Source of the DNA: Manihot esculenta
Taxonomy: Eukaryota; Streptophyta; Magnoliopsida; Malpighiales; Euphorbiaceae
Reading direction: 5' to 3'
Length of the DNA: 64,000 nt
Assembly (NCBI RefSeq): GCF_001659605.2
Contig: NC_035169.2
Span: forward strand, 4,888,110-4,952,109
Shown: one piece after another, positions 44,920 through 61,941 of the stretch
Layout: each line of letters begins with the position of its first letter
Position numbering within the stretch: the stretch's first letter is position 1
The notes under the pieces: generated by a model
The model's input: the letters and a program-made list of their open reading frames with translations, nothing else
Databases searched by the model: none
Told to the model about the DNA's origin: nothing
Position numbers and translations under genes: made by a program

Positions 44920-46829
44920 CACACGCTATTCGCATAAGACAAACAAGTTGTCAAAACCTCAAAACCGAGCTCCAGTCGAATCTCTCCCTCAGGACGACCT
45001 GACGCGCAAAATGCACATCATCACCGCTCAGGCAGTAAAAACCAAGGAAAAAGAATAAGTCATAGAAAAGCCCAAGGAGACAAACAAGAGGAAGCATGGT
45101 AAAGGTCCGACCAGCCCATCACCTAAGAAGGATCATCATTAAGCAAAGGCCAGGAGCCCAAAAAGACGCGATGAAGACGTCTCGGAATCTTACAAAGTTA
45201 GGGGTCAGAAGCTCAACCTCTTTGATTAAAAACAAAGCTCATAGGTCAGTCAGATCAGCTCGAAAAAAGAAAAATCGAAAGTTAAGGAAACTTAGAGCTC
45301 GGATCAGTGAACACAGATAGAGCTCAGAGGTCGGATTAGTCTCGCTCGGACAAAGTAAACCGAAAGTAAGCTCGCAGGTCGGTCGGTACAGCTCAGAAAG
45401 AGCAAACTAAAAACTCAGACTGGCTAAATAGATTCCAGGTTGGATCAGAGAAAACCATGAAGAAAAAAGTCATCTCATGCATAATAAAGAGCAGATCGGA
45501 TATGAACGAAAAAACGAAAGTTTCATTACAGCGCGTTACAAATACCCACATTACAGAACAAAAAGCTATCCTTAGAGGATTTACATGACTAGATACATCG
45601 TCTACGTTTACATCACTATCGCCTATCACTATCCTAGTCTCCGACACAGAGAACCTCTTGAATACGGGAAACGAGCTCAGTAGGTCGGCCGAACCCTGCG
45701 TCGTTATTATAGGAGAACTAAACAAGTTGATTCCCATAAGCATTTCTCACTGTTCCCCTATGGACAAACATTCGGTTGCCCAAATGTGATGCGCAATACA
45801 TTCGAACAAGCTCAGATATTATATGCTGTCCGGATGTCGCGCATGAAAAACATAAGTCTTCGAGTTACGGCCTCAAGAGGATCACAGAGCATATATTCGA
45901 AGGCATCGCCAAAAGCTTGACTGAGTGCAGCAGATCTCAGCCTTTCATAATACAGGTACTTCACACCAGAGGGGGTAATAAATTGATCATTTTCGCCACT
46001 TCCATTTATATCAAAAGCAGACAACATGGACATCGGGGAAATTTCCTTCTTGAAGGAAGATAAAGTCAAAACAAACCTCCCAACAGCCCATAGCCTCTTT
46101 GGAGCCCGAACAACAACCAAAGGGGGAGGCCAGCCAGACGATCTGGGTAAAACAGTTTCAACGACCTGCCGGATGACTCCACCCACCAACCGCCCTGCTA
46201 GAAGGACCTCAGAAGCAACATTCATACTCCCTCGAGGTAATATCATATTTTCAAGAGTTTTGGACTGATCCATCTTTATCTCAGGTACTGCAAAAAGTTC
46301 CAAACAGAGAAGTCAGGATAAAGAAAGCAAGGTTGAAGCAAATCCCTGGGACAGCAAAGCAATGAAGCCTCCAGCTCACCTTAATCTGCGTGAAGAAAAC
46401 ATCAAATACATCCTTTGCGGAAAAAACAGGAGAATCTCGCTGGAAGGAAAGACTCCTTTTCTCCGACAAAGGACCTAGAAGTGAAGAAGAGTCCACACTG
46501 ATATATACTCGAAGTCCGAAGTCTTAGCGCAAAGTAACTCTAGACCCTAAGACCACAATGTCAGGATCTTTAACAGATATTCATGGAAAAGGAAAAAGAA
46601 GTGCGTCCAGGCAATAATGATAAGAAAGTAAAGAAGAGCAGAGTATTTGAGAGGTAAGGAAAGGCCAGAAAGGGAAAGAGGCAGATAGAATTCAAGAAAT
46701 GAGGAATGACAAAAAGATGAAAGGGAGTTATGAAGGCATCTGTACGCGAACAGACGCGGTCATAATGGCTCTCGATATTCGCCCCCTCGGCAGTCAAAAC
46801 AATAACTACCGAGAAGGCGAAGGGGCAAT
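44920..46829 (-). pseudogene. Second, decayed copy of the antisense gene and 3' end of element D
   Basis: On the minus strand, 46303-45812 contains an acceptor-like TTTTTGCAG, then EIKMDQSKTLENMILPRG, and next AGRLVGGVIRQVVETVLP. This matches the start of exon 2 of the first copy (EVKMDDIKFSKNFVLSRD, AGRSVSEAAAEVVQAV). The gene end is recognisable at about 45515-45610 (AAGTTTCATTA...CTTAGAGGATTTACA, compare 37036-37110). Exon 1 and most of the coiled coil are missing or unrecognisable. The left part, 44920-45480, is purine-rich with GAGCTC blocks and no gene. A polypurine tract (GAGAAGGCGAAGGGGCAAT) at 46811-46829 abuts the 3' LTR. Confidence 0.65.
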
Positions 46830-47316
46830 TGATGACCGCTGGATCCCTTCATCCCGGCCCAGGGCCTCGACCACAACCTAAAGCCCACAAAGTAAAGACC
46901 CATGTACTTGGCACCCAAAGTAGGTCCGGCTCATCCAACTTCCAAGGTCGGGCTCGACCAATCCTCCTCACTCAGATGGGCTCAGTCTGCGCAAAACAGG
47001 CCCTTTCCTCTCTGGCCCAACTCTCAGCCCGACCCAGTATCCAGAATGATACTCACCAGACAGCCTGGCAGATCCGTTCGAACGTACGCCCAGGGAGAAT
47101 CAGAGGCCGTTACGCATGGGGCAGGCGCCTGATACCCTCGTACGCCCGAATCTGTATGGCAGAGACGCGTGGCCCAATCCTGGAGAGACCTTTACACGTC
47201 ACCAGCAAGCAAGACGAAATGGATAAAAGGGGAGTCCCCTCCTCAGAATGTTGAAGCTTTATTCTCTAATACAAAAACTCTTGTAAAACCCTATTCTATT
47301 GGATCTCAGATCATCA
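46830..47316 (+). repeat. 3' LTR of element D
   Basis: It is 487 bp, the same length as the 5' LTR, with about ten substitutions by eye. ATATA follows at 47317-47321, matching 20454-20458. Confidence 0.92.
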
Positions 47317-48144
47317 ATATAATTAAAATTTTATAGATTGAATAATATAAATATTTAAGATAAATTAATTATTTTTTGATATAAAAACTAAAGAATTTCA
47401 TTTTAGGTGACTTTCAAATAAAACCAATTAATAAATTTTAAAAAATTAAAGAAATTAATAATAGTTTTTTTGAGTAAAAAAAATTAAATTCCTCTAAATA
47501 TCTTAGAAGATTTCAGGAGGTCATGGTTCGCCTTGTTACATGGCTCCGCTCCTGACTCCACCATTGGTTGGGGCCAAAATTAGATAAGTAGGTGTTTGAT
47601 GCATGACCTGACTGAACCACCAACTTTCACTTAAGTGCATGACTGTTGATATTTATACGTGCATGGTTCTCTGAGTTCCCTCTTCCCTATTTCTTCGGGC
47701 GTTCTTTAATATTTAAGGAGAATACATCAACTACATATGGTTTTTATACTTATTGCTATCTCTTATCATTTTTGCTATATAAATAATAATTTTTTTAATA
47801 AAAATTACTTTTTAAATGACTGTTTAACCCTTTTCATTTTATTAATTAAAAAATCTAAAAATTAATACAATAAATATATTACCACTAATAAAATAAAGAG
47901 CGTTAGATAATTATTTTTATAAATATTTCTCTATATAAAAAAATTTTAATTTTTCTTCCTAAATCTTTACATGAAATTATAACCATGGGCATATTATATA
48001 GCATACTACTGGAGCATATGACTTTTCCTCTTATTTTTCCTATATTTCTTTCTGGCCTTTGACTTCTTTTACAAAACAACGCCGTTTTGATGCTTGGATG
48101 TTTTTTCTTTTTTTTGTTTTTTCTCCATGGACAAAGATCAATAT

Positions 48145-48655
48145 TTAGTCGGTTTTGTTTAAAATTAAACCGAATTGAATATTTCGAAAACTGAAATTTT
48201 AGTATTTATAAAAATCAAATCGAATTGATTTTGATTAAAAACTAAATTGAATCAAACCGATTTGATTCGATTCAATTTAATTCAATTTGATAGATTTAAA
48301 TTTTTAATAAATTTTTTATTTTTTATATTTTATTTTTAATATTTTAAAATTTAATTAGAATATTTTAATATTGATTTGATTTAATTTCTTTATATTATTA
48401 AAAATAATATATTATTATCGCTAATCGGTTTGATTTAATTTTTTTAATTTTTTTCAAATTAAAATCGAATACTGAAATAACTGAAATTTTTAAAATTAAA
48501 AACTAAATCAAATTGAAATAATAAAAAATCGAATCAAATTGAAATAACTAAAATTTTAAAAATTAAAATCAAATCAAATTAAAATAAATAAAAAAATCAA
48601 ATTAAAATTTTAAATTAATTCAATTCGATCATTTTTTTGATTTAAACCGAACATT
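48145..48655. repeat. AT-rich MITE-like repeat, copy 1
   Basis: It begins near CGGTTTTGTTTAAAATTAAACCGAA and ends near GATTTAAACCGAAC, giving imperfect inverted ends built on TTCGGTTTAA. Internal blocks such as TTTTAGTATTTATAAAAAT and AATCGATTGATTTTGATTA-like sequence recur at 58411-58778. No coding capacity. Confidence 0.55.
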
Positions 48656-50318
48656 ACCCCCTCCCTTTTACATTTGTGATGCTTCTAAACTTCCGAGAGG
48701 CCACGCTTTGCATTTGAGTCCGGTTCTGCTGTGCTTTGTCTTCTGCAATCTCAAATCCATTTGAGAGAAAAATTAAAAATAAATTATTTTTCGTGACAAA
48801 TAACAAGTAAATTTGATATTAAAAACAGAGAAGGTTGTTCAACACATTTTTAACTTATTGAGTATTTGATTCTCATGTATCAAATTGAAAACATTTATTT
48901 GTTAATGTGTTAATTTGATGCGAATAAAAATTAATTTTATAATTAAAATTAAAATATAAAAATAATTTATTAAAGTAAAAATTAACCAGTTGTGAATCTC
49001 TAGCAGTTATTTTTCTAAAATCAAACTGTGATTGTGGAATTTTGGGATAGAAATTGAAGATGAAAATGCATCATTGAGTGAATTATGTATATACCATTAT
49101 GAATTATTGATTTGAAAACAACAACTCAATCTTAGAATTTTTCATTTCATGCCAATCCTAAGCATGAATGGATCCATTCACAAATCAACATTTGTCATCT
49201 GCCAATTTGTCCTGATTTGGAATGTCTACCTCAAGACAATAAGTATTCATAATATAGGCTTGTAAAAGTACGGAGTAACCATCAATGGATGAAGACAAAT
49301 GAAAATGTGGACACAGTAAAATCCATGTGTATGGCTAATCTATACCCAATTCATTGGAATGAAAATTGCAGACAGCAACTTGCTTCATCTCACAAATTCT
49401 CGGAATCATGAAGGTGTTGATGATAATGATGATGATAAGGATGATGTCTGAGTTTAGAGAATACAACACTATTCATCCAAATGGAATTTGCAAAGCCACA
49501 TTTTCTTATTAATAATTTACAAGACAAAAGGTAAACACAATCCTTCCAAATCAATCCCATTCAAAATTGGAGCCGAGCTTTGATTGTTGGAGTTTTCAAT
49601 CACACGTAGACCGTCATCAATGATACTGTTTAATCATCGTTAGAGTTTTCAATTGCCCATAAATTGTGTCATCAATGTTGTAATTGTCAAATTTATTATA
49701 TTTTGAGTGAGACTGGATTCTAAAAAAGAACACAGACCCAAAACTCATCAAACCATTATCAAGCAGACCGACCTAATACTATAAACTCTATTCCGAATAT
49801 GTAGAGCAGGCCATGCCAGCCATGAGCGCAGGTCCAATAGAAAATAATCTAGTTTGGTAATATGACGTGAGAGAGAAAAGCAGACCCAGTCATTTTACAG
49901 TCCTATCAGCATGCGTGTTGAGAAAATTAAATGGTCGTCTGGCATGAAGAGGTGCTCTGACTCGTCCGTATGTACGATCTGAATAATAGAAATAAGTGGC
50001 ACTCTAACAGGAATATGGTTATATGTCGCTAGCAGACAAAAGGAAAATTGGTGATTTTTCCTAGCCAATCTTATACACACGATAAAACTATTCACAAAAT
50101 ATCAAACCTTACCGTCTAATAATAATAGTGTTTAGTGTTTAAATTAAATTAAAATATTATTTTTATTATTTATTATTTTATTTAAAATTTAGATGGATGA
50201 TTATAGAAAAGTTATCATACCATGATATTTAGTGTTTGATAATAATTAATTATACTTTTTTTTTACTTCAATTGGTTAAAATAATTCAAATTTTAACTAC
50301 CCAATATCAAATAAATTT

Positions 50319-50349
<31 letters not shown>

Positions 50350-52534
50350 TTCGATAAAAAGGGAATTTAGATTCTTAATTAGCTGGATTACAGGATAAAC
50401 ATGTATGTATTTATCACCAATTTAATTAAAATTCTAAGTTATCAATTAGGGATTTGCATAAAAATAAAAAATGATTCCAATAAAATTTGGCAATCTCCAT
50501 TTTATAAGAGAATTTTTGAAAGTGGACTTATACTTGATTTGTCTTATCAACATTATATTATTTGTCAATCTTATGTCGATTTGAGTCATTTAAAGTTTTA
50601 TAAATTTTATGCTCTAAATATTTAATTTTAAATTTAAATATTTTAAATTTATTAATTTTAATATATTTTAGGACGTAAAAGTAATTTTTTAAATAAATAT
50701 ATATGTCTGAAAGGAATATTAATTATGAGATATAAATGCCCAAATTAATATGAGAATAATTCATAGTGAGGGTGGTGAGTCCCAGAATTAATATTGCGCA
50801 TCTAGTTCTCTCCCTGGATATGCCCTTTGTACATAGGAGAGGCTAAGACTGAATTAAATTTTCTTTCATAATGGAGCAACTGACTCCATGTCCTATATTA
50901 ATAATCTCTTACTTTACCCAACTCAATAATTGTCATAATTCCTTTTTTTTAAACAAAAAATAATTTCATTTGAAAAATTTTTTATTTAATTCTATAAAAA
51001 TCTCATTATTTAATTTTTAAATTTTAAAAAATATATTAAAAAAATTTTTAAAATTTATTTATAATTTTAATCGAAAACTTTAAAATATTAAAACAATATA
51101 GAGGTAAACGTGGCCAAAGCTCAATTCTAAATCAGTTTCAATTTGAATTGATTTATGGGTGGAATTAAAATCAATTTGATTTATAAAGGATGGAAAATGA
51201 TTTTAATTTTTTTACCGTTTCAGTCTAATTTTATAATGGTTATCATTACGATTTTTTACTGGTTATCATTACGATTTTTTACGATTTTAGTTTCGGTTTA
51301 AATTAAATCTAAATAGTAAATGACCAATTCGATTTTAATCTAAAAAATTTTTTAAAATAAAAAATTTAAATAAAATATAAAAAAATAAATATGAGCCTTA
51401 AATATTATTAAATATATATTTTATTAAATAAATAAAATATATAAAATGCATCCATTTATATAATATAAAAAATAAAATAATATTATATTTAAATGTAAAC
51501 AATATTTTTCACAGTGGTACAATTTTATAAGAAGATTTATTTTAAAAATTAAAAATTAGATTAAAATTAAACTGAATTGTCAGATTAACTGGTGTTTATA
51601 AAAAAAAATTGGAATTGACCTCCTTTTCAATTTATTTTGGATTCGAGTTGGTATATACGAAAAACTAATTAATAGATATTTTTAAAAAATTAAAAATTTA
51701 TTAATAATTTTAATCGGTTTTGAATTTGAATTTGAAATGATTAATTAATAGATATTTTTATAAAATTAAAAAATTAACTAATAATAATTTTTTTATATCA
51801 TAAAAATTAAATAATAAAATATTTAATGTCTAAAGACTAATTAATAAAATTTTATAAATATTTTAATATATTTTTTTGAAATCTAACAATTAATTAATGA
51901 GTGTTTTTATAAGATTAAATAAAAATTTTCTATTTATAGGGACAACAGACTAAATAAAAATCAACAATTCATTTTATAACATAAAGAATTTAAATAAATT
52001 CTTATAAAATTATATATATTTAATTTTTTAAATGAAAATTTTGTTAAATTAAAAAAATAAAATTTTTTTCTTTTAAATAAGAAAATTAATAAAAAAAACC
52101 CATCAAATTAAAATCTTGCTAAATTGTTAATTTCAAATGATTTTGAAAGAAGATGACTGATCTTAATTAATTTTTCATATCATAACTAGCAAATATTTAA
52201 TATTTCCTGTTCTCATACAGATAAAGTGGTATTTATTCTTATTATATAATAGAATATAATTAAAATAATAAATTTTATTTTTTTTAATATATTTTCCACT
52301 TAAATTGCTTACTAAAAAAATCAAATAACTTGTGTTATTTGGGATATAAAATTAATAAATAAATTAAAATCTCAAAAATAATTTGAGAAGAATAAGAAAA
52401 AAATATGCATATATTTATAGGCTATATTGATTTTTTTTTTCATACTAATTAAAGAAATGTAGTTAATATAGTTTTTTTTTCAAATATTTAATATTTTTGT
52501 AATATACCATCCACTCAAATTATTTTCTTAATAT

Positions 52535-52618
52535 TTAAATAATTTTATGTTAATAAAAAAAATTAAATAATTTTATGTTAATAAAAAAAATTAAATAATT
52601 TTATGTTAATAAATTACA
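52535..52618. repeat. 28-bp tandem triplication
   Basis: Three near-perfect units of TTAAATAATTTTATGTTAAT plus an A-run start at 52535, 52563 and 52591. This is a simple AT-rich minisatellite. Confidence 0.9.
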
Positions 52619-53560
52619 ATGCTTACGTCAATTGAAATAAGATACTCTTACAATCACAATCCTTGTCTAAACCAAACACCATAAGTCCACTGGTTTTCGA
52701 CCTGGATTCCCATCTTCTTAGATGCTCATCTTCCCATCGTCCCTATACTGTCGCCGGGCTGATTTGAGATCAATGATTGAAGCAAGCTTCCCTCACCATC
52801 ACCCCATCGCTTTTCCCTAAGGGTGAAGAGATGACTGCAACTAGTCCCAATAAAATTGGGACTTGAGCCAATGCTAGAATATCGGTAGGCAGATATGGTG
52901 CATTCAGGAGGAGAGAAGGGCAAATGATCCATTTTCAACGACCAGCCAATGGTAGCTACAACCCTTGAAATCCTTCGTTGGAGAGGAAAGAAGGTACATG
53001 CAAGCATTCCACTGGAAAACAAAACTAAACATCAACTTTGTTTTATTTTTATCGATTTATTATAACACAGAGATTCCTTCCACCATTTTCGAACAGAGAG
53101 GTAAGAGAAAAGTGCTAGAGAGAGAGAGCTCTCTTTCAAAGTAACTTTGGTAATTTTTTATTTTTTTAAATGAAATTTAGAAATTGAAGGAGTAAAAAAC
53201 CGAAACCTTTCATATTTACTCAGATGCACTTAATATTAAACTAACTCTATTTTATAGTTGAGGAAGTGGTTATAGCATTTAATACTTGTTAACTACTATA
53301 ACTAATAACTAATAACTAAAATAATCTCAATTAAATCAAAGTTTTTTCATGTAAACAAAAGCCAGTTAATTAATTTGATGGAATTTAATAACTACATTTA
53401 CAAAGAACATTCCAAACCAACAAATTCTAATTACTAAAAAGATTTTGCAAAAGGGACCAAGAATTAAAAATAGAACAAGATAGGAGAAAATCTGAAAAAA
53501 AAAACAAACAAATAGTGTACTTTTAGCCTTTTCAATGAGTCATGATCCTCTCATGTTGAG

Positions 53561-57243
<3,683 letters not shown>

Positions 57244-57935
57244 GAATCAGAAATTAAAAAAGATATAAATTTGACGAGAGAATTTCTTGTTTGTTTGGAT
57301 TTCTGTGGCTCCTGGTGAGATGGTGTTTGGATTTGAAGCGAAATCTTTTCAGTCAAAATCTGACGATTTGATAAAAAGAAGAAAATGGGTATATGTAATT
57401 ATGAAAGAAGATCCAATATCTAGCTATAAATTATCAAATCTCAGGAGAATAAGTGAAACGGAAAATGAAGAATTTGACTTTCTAGGAAAACTATAGATCA
57501 GCAAAAGAGAAAAATACATGAAGGCAAGTGTGAACAACAAAGGTAGAGAATTGAGACCAGAAATATAAGCTTAGGAGGTGGGGAATAAATTTAAAGAAAG
57601 GAATTTACAAGGCAAGAGACATGATCATGAATATGAAGATGAAGAAGAATTCAAAAGGAAGATTGGATTGATTCAAAGAGGAGGAGGAGGAGAGAGAAAG
57701 AGAGGTCAAATCTCTTTCCCAGAGACTTCCCTCTCTAACCTCTTTTTCCTTCCTTCCTTTCTCTTGACAAAATTTCTTGTTTTATGCAATTGTTTATTGA
57801 TTTTGATTTTGTTTTCTCCCCCTTTCTTGGAAAAGAGAAAGAAAGAAAGAGGAGGGTGAGAGTGATTGTCTCTGAATTTTCCCAAAATATCCACTTTAAT
57901 TTCTCTCTCTCTTCTTTTTTCTCATTCAGGATTCC
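57244..57935 (-). other. Probable 5' untranslated region of the CDPK gene
   Basis: This lies between the predicted start about 30 bp below the TATA box and the ATG at 57243. It is long (near 690 nt) and has strong strand asymmetry: purine-rich on the plus strand at 57560-57710 and pyrimidine-rich at 57715-57780, with CT/GA simple repeats. Short open frames on both strands look like by-products of this composition. An intron within it cannot be excluded. Confidence 0.55.
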
Positions 57936-57960
57936 CTCGTTCATACACCACTTTCTTCCC

Positions 57961-57968
57961 TATTTATA
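57961..57968 (-). promoter_or_regulatory. TATA box of the CDPK gene
   Basis: On the minus strand TATAAATA, in the context AAACTATAAATAGGG, is a canonical plant TATA box about 720 bp upstream of the ATG. It is the best core promoter candidate; the transcription start is inferred near 57935. Confidence 0.65.
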
Positions 57969-58410
57969 GTTTTTTTTACTATATATAATCATTAATTAAT
58001 ATTAATTATTTAATTTGATTGATAAATACCAAAATTTCATAAATACTTTACTTAAATACAATAGTATGAACCCATTAAACTTTCTGTAAGAAAATTTGAA
58101 TAATTAATAAATGGTTCATAATTCAAGTAAAAATATATGAAATTTTATTAATAAATGGTTCATAATTCAATAATTAATATTTTAAATAATCAATAATTTA
58201 TTTTATTAATTTTTTTAAATAGAAATTAGAGATTAAAAATTAGAGAATAAAATATAAAATCTCACAGATTTACTTATATGTATTAATCTGTATTTGCTAC
58301 AGGCTTTGCTATCAAAAGTATGTGAGGATTCAATATATATTTTTTATAATTGAATTAATAAATTTTATAATTATTTTTATTTTAATTTTAATATTTATAA
58401 TTATGATCAG

Positions 58411-58778
58411 TAATTAGTCAATTCGATTTAAAATCAAATTAAATCATATAAATCAAAAATTAAAATTTTAGTATTTATAAAAATTGAATCAAATTGATTT
58501 TAATTAGAAATTAAATTGAACTGAATCAGATTGATTCAGTTCAGTTCGATTTGATCGTTTGAATTTTTGATAAATTTTTTTATTTTTTATACTTTATTTT
58601 TAATATGATCTAATTTTTCTATAGTATTAAAAATATTATATTATTATTATTAATCGATTCAATTTAATTTTTTATTAAAATTAAATTAAAATAATTTAAA
58701 ATTAAAAATTAAACTAAATTAAAATAAATAAAATTTTAAATTAATTTAATTTGATTACTTTTTTTCTGAACATAATAC
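58411..58778. repeat. AT-rich MITE-like repeat, copy 2
   Basis: It has the same order of blocks as 48145-48655 (TTTTAGTATTTATAAAAATTG, a GATTCAGTTCAGTTCGATTTGATCG segment in shorter form, TTATTAATCGATTCAATTTAA) but is shorter. This indicates an internal deletion or an older copy. Confidence 0.5.
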
Positions 58779-61700
58779 TGCTAGTTTTAGTCACATATTC
58801 ACTGCTAAATAATGGAATGCAAACAGTGAAAACGGTGATGTATTTTGACTAGAAGACAAGTATAATTTGAAGGGGTTAATGAACTTTCATCAATGCCATT
58901 CAAGAGTATTAGCAACACAATCATCTTCATTTCTATCATCATTTTGGGTTTTTGTGGTCACCTTCTTCATCATCACTCCCATATCAATTCAAAAAATATC
59001 AAGAATGTGAAAATCAATAGAATCTAATTTCATGTCTAGAATAAAAAAATTAATATAAATTATTTTTTTAAAAAATACATCCAATATAAATTTGATGAAA
59101 TGCTAAATTAAATATTTATATCCAATTATAAAAATTATATTAATTTAAATATAATTTTTTAAAATTTATTATTATTATGTAATCCAAATATAATTTCTAA
59201 ATTAATTTTAAAATTAATAAATTTATTTTTAATATAAATTAAAAAATAATAAATCATTACATAAAAGAAGTGGCTTTTTAATTAATAAGAATTAAAAACG
59301 CGTTATTTATAAAAAGTAGTTACCGAACAGGGAATGGAAAATGAATTGTGGGTAAGATTGTAAATTCGTTGAAATGGTTCTCAGTCAACATCCTTAACCG
59401 ACACGGTGGTGCTTTTAGCTGAAAAAGTTATAACTCGGTTTTAGCCGTTTGGCCGTTTTGGAGGTGACGTCATCTTCTAGAAGTCTACGTCTTCGCATTA
59501 CCAAATAAACCCAGTCTATTTCTAGTGCGAAATTAAAATCAGATCAATATAATTTAAATTCAAAATTAAATTTTAAAAAATTAAATTAATTAAAAATTCA
59601 CTTCAAAAATCAATGGATTTATTTCTTAATATAAATTTTAATAAATTTATTCAATTTAATTAGAAATTATATTGAATATAATATTTAATACAAACTCTGA
59701 TTTTTCCAATTCAAAGAAAAAAACGATTTTTATATGAAAATAATGCTTAACTATAAAAATTAAATAACAGAATATTTAATATTTAAAATTAATAAATGAC
59801 GAGTCAATAATTTTTTTAATACATTAAAAATATTTTAATAGAGTGTTTATATATTATATAAATTAAATAATAAATTACTGATTTAAAAATAATTAAATAA
59901 ACATAATAATCTAATTTTATTTTCACACATTACTTTTATTAAATAAATCGTGCAAGTAGATAAATAAAGTTATCATATTAAATTTATTAAAATTTATATA
60001 TAAATTAGAACTCAAACTCATTATAATCATGATAAAGCAAAATCTAATTATATATATATAAAAATCAAATAACAACACGTTTTCCATATGATTATTTGTT
60101 TGTAGATTAATAAATTAAGAAGGAGAAGAAGACTTGACCTGTAAATATATTTTATTATGTAAATCCATTGACCGTTGACTTGGTAACTATGTATGAATTT
60201 TTGCAGTCGAAAGCCATAAAAAAAAAAAAAAATTTTTTTGAATTATTTATATTTTTAACTTTTAAACGATAACTATTAACTAAATTTTACTTTATAATAA
60301 ATTTTACATTCACAATTTTTTTTTAAAATAAAAATTAAGAGAATAAAACTTAAAATCTCTTAAATTTACTCAGATACACTTATCACCAAATTAAATCGCA
60401 TTCACAAAATTTAATGATCTCTTTTAATAAAAAAAATATTATAAAGTGATTAGAGTATGCACTCCATTAGGTCAAAAATAAACATTTATGCTTTGAAGGG
60501 AAGCCAAGATATCTCAATGCCAAAGGGCAATATAATTGCAAAATGTGCAAACACTTATGACCTCTTTTTAAAGATGCTCTTTATTTAATTTTTTATTTAT
60601 TACAATTAAAGAGTTTTTTTTCATTTATATTAATTAAAATCAATGTACAAATAGAAATAAAATTAAAATATTGCATAAGTAATTATCCCATTGCGCTATA
60701 GGAGTGAATGACCAAAATGTGATTTTTTATAATTAAAACTTATTCACTAATGTTGAAATCTATTTATTCAAAGGTGATTCTTTTAGATCGTCACGATTTC
60801 AAATTGCGATAATATTTAGTCGTGATGGTAAATTGTAATCGGATTGACGCATTACTATTAAAATTAATAGTAACTTAAATTATAAATTTAAAAATGGACG
60901 CAACTCAAAATTAAAGTCGAAAATTAAGATTAGATGTGAATTTAAATTATATTTAATTCCGATATATCATTCTAATTGTAATTAATTTTTTAATAAAAGA
61001 ATAATCAGACATAATTTTGAATTGTAAAATTACTAAATCTTAATAAATAAGTTTCAACTCGATACTTTTGTTAAATAAGTTTTTTTTATCGATTATTCTT
61101 TTTGCTATAAAATAAAATATACCCAATTGAGCATTGTTTGCACAAGTTGTGCAAAGATCCATAGAGACCAAAAGGTGAGCAAAATCTATGAGCAATGGAA
61201 TATATGAGAAAAGATGAATAGAAGAAGCGATGGGTACAATGGCATGAGAAAAAGAAGAGAGGGAGTTTAAAGTTTGAATTTTGGTAGGGTTAGCAAGAAA
61301 CAAGGGTGGATTCAAACCTAAATAATTAAAGCACCACAGAGAGAGAATAAAGCTAATCTATTTCATTGGTCAGACAAAAGATAAATTTATATAATATTGA
61401 TTTTAATATTATTAATGTAGTCCAAATAAATCAAAACTTTTAAATGTGAACATATGAAATTGTTTGGGTATCAAATTGGAATTTGCATCTTTGAAACTTC
61501 CACTCTGTGGGCTTTCTTAACTCTTTATGCCTCTAGATTATGATTAATAATTATATAATAAAAAAAATTCAATTTTAGTTTAAGAGAAAATCTATATGTT
61601 GCAGAGATAATAATTTTCTTTGGCAACTTTTTTTTCTCAAGTGGTGTTTTATTTCTAGAAGTGCAACATTGTCTTTTGAAAGAGAAGAAGTTTCTTTAAT

Positions 61701-61941
61701 TTTTTTTTTCCACACTTTCCTTTCTAGAAGGGCCATAGTCTGTCTTATAGTCAAGCCATAATTAATGTTACCTTGTCTTATAAGATAGGACTAGTAAGAG
61801 CATCAAGACTAGTGTTTAATGAAATGAAAATTATTTTTATGCATACTTTTTAATGGGAAGGAAAAGCAGTCATTTGCTTTTGTGTGTTTGTTGTTTTTCA
61901 TAAAAAGTCATATTGCTACACTATTTATCTTTGATGATTAG

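Larger units (their letters stand above)
20459..47316 (+). mobile_element. Element D: Tat-lineage Ty3/gypsy retrotransposon with long composite 3' region and three later insertions
   Basis: The outer boundaries are 487-bp LTRs (20459-20945 and 46830-47316) flanked by ATATA at 20454-20458 and 47317-47321. The primer site is TGGCGCCGTCTGTGGGAA. Gag and pol share one frame. Pol carries an extra archaeal-type RNase H domain after the normal one, the hallmark of the Tat lineage. Downstream are a GC-rich tandem array and antisense coding sequence, both known features of this lineage. Insertions E, F and G are inside it. The LTRs differ at roughly ten positions by eye, so D is the oldest datable element here. 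The 3' part contains two Tat 3' ends and must be composite. Confidence 0.85.
47317..53560. other. AT-rich host intergenic DNA downstream of the CDPK gene
   Basis: Mostly long AT-rich runs with no gene I can support. It contains a MITE-like repeat (48145-48655), a TA microsatellite (about 50322-50350), a GATGAT-rich run near 49410-49445 and a 28-bp triplication (52535-52618). Less AT-rich islands are at 47510-47700, 49080-49960 and 52640-53040. The last includes a 98-codon minus-strand frame (53022-52726) with no recognised motif. The 3' untranslated region of the kinase gene lies at the right edge but its end could not be set. Confidence 0.65.

Noticed and set aside
42713..44924. A target-site duplication for LTR G
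   Set aside because: AGGCC and CACAC do not match at any small shift I tried.
57578..57969. Small frames on both strands upstream of the CDPK ATG as genes
   Set aside because: They fall in a GA/CT-rich probable 5' untranslated region and their composition follows the simple repeats.
61040..61315. A 91-codon minus-strand frame as a gene
   Set aside because: No motif, no clear promoter or splice context, and AT-rich surroundings; it could be chance.
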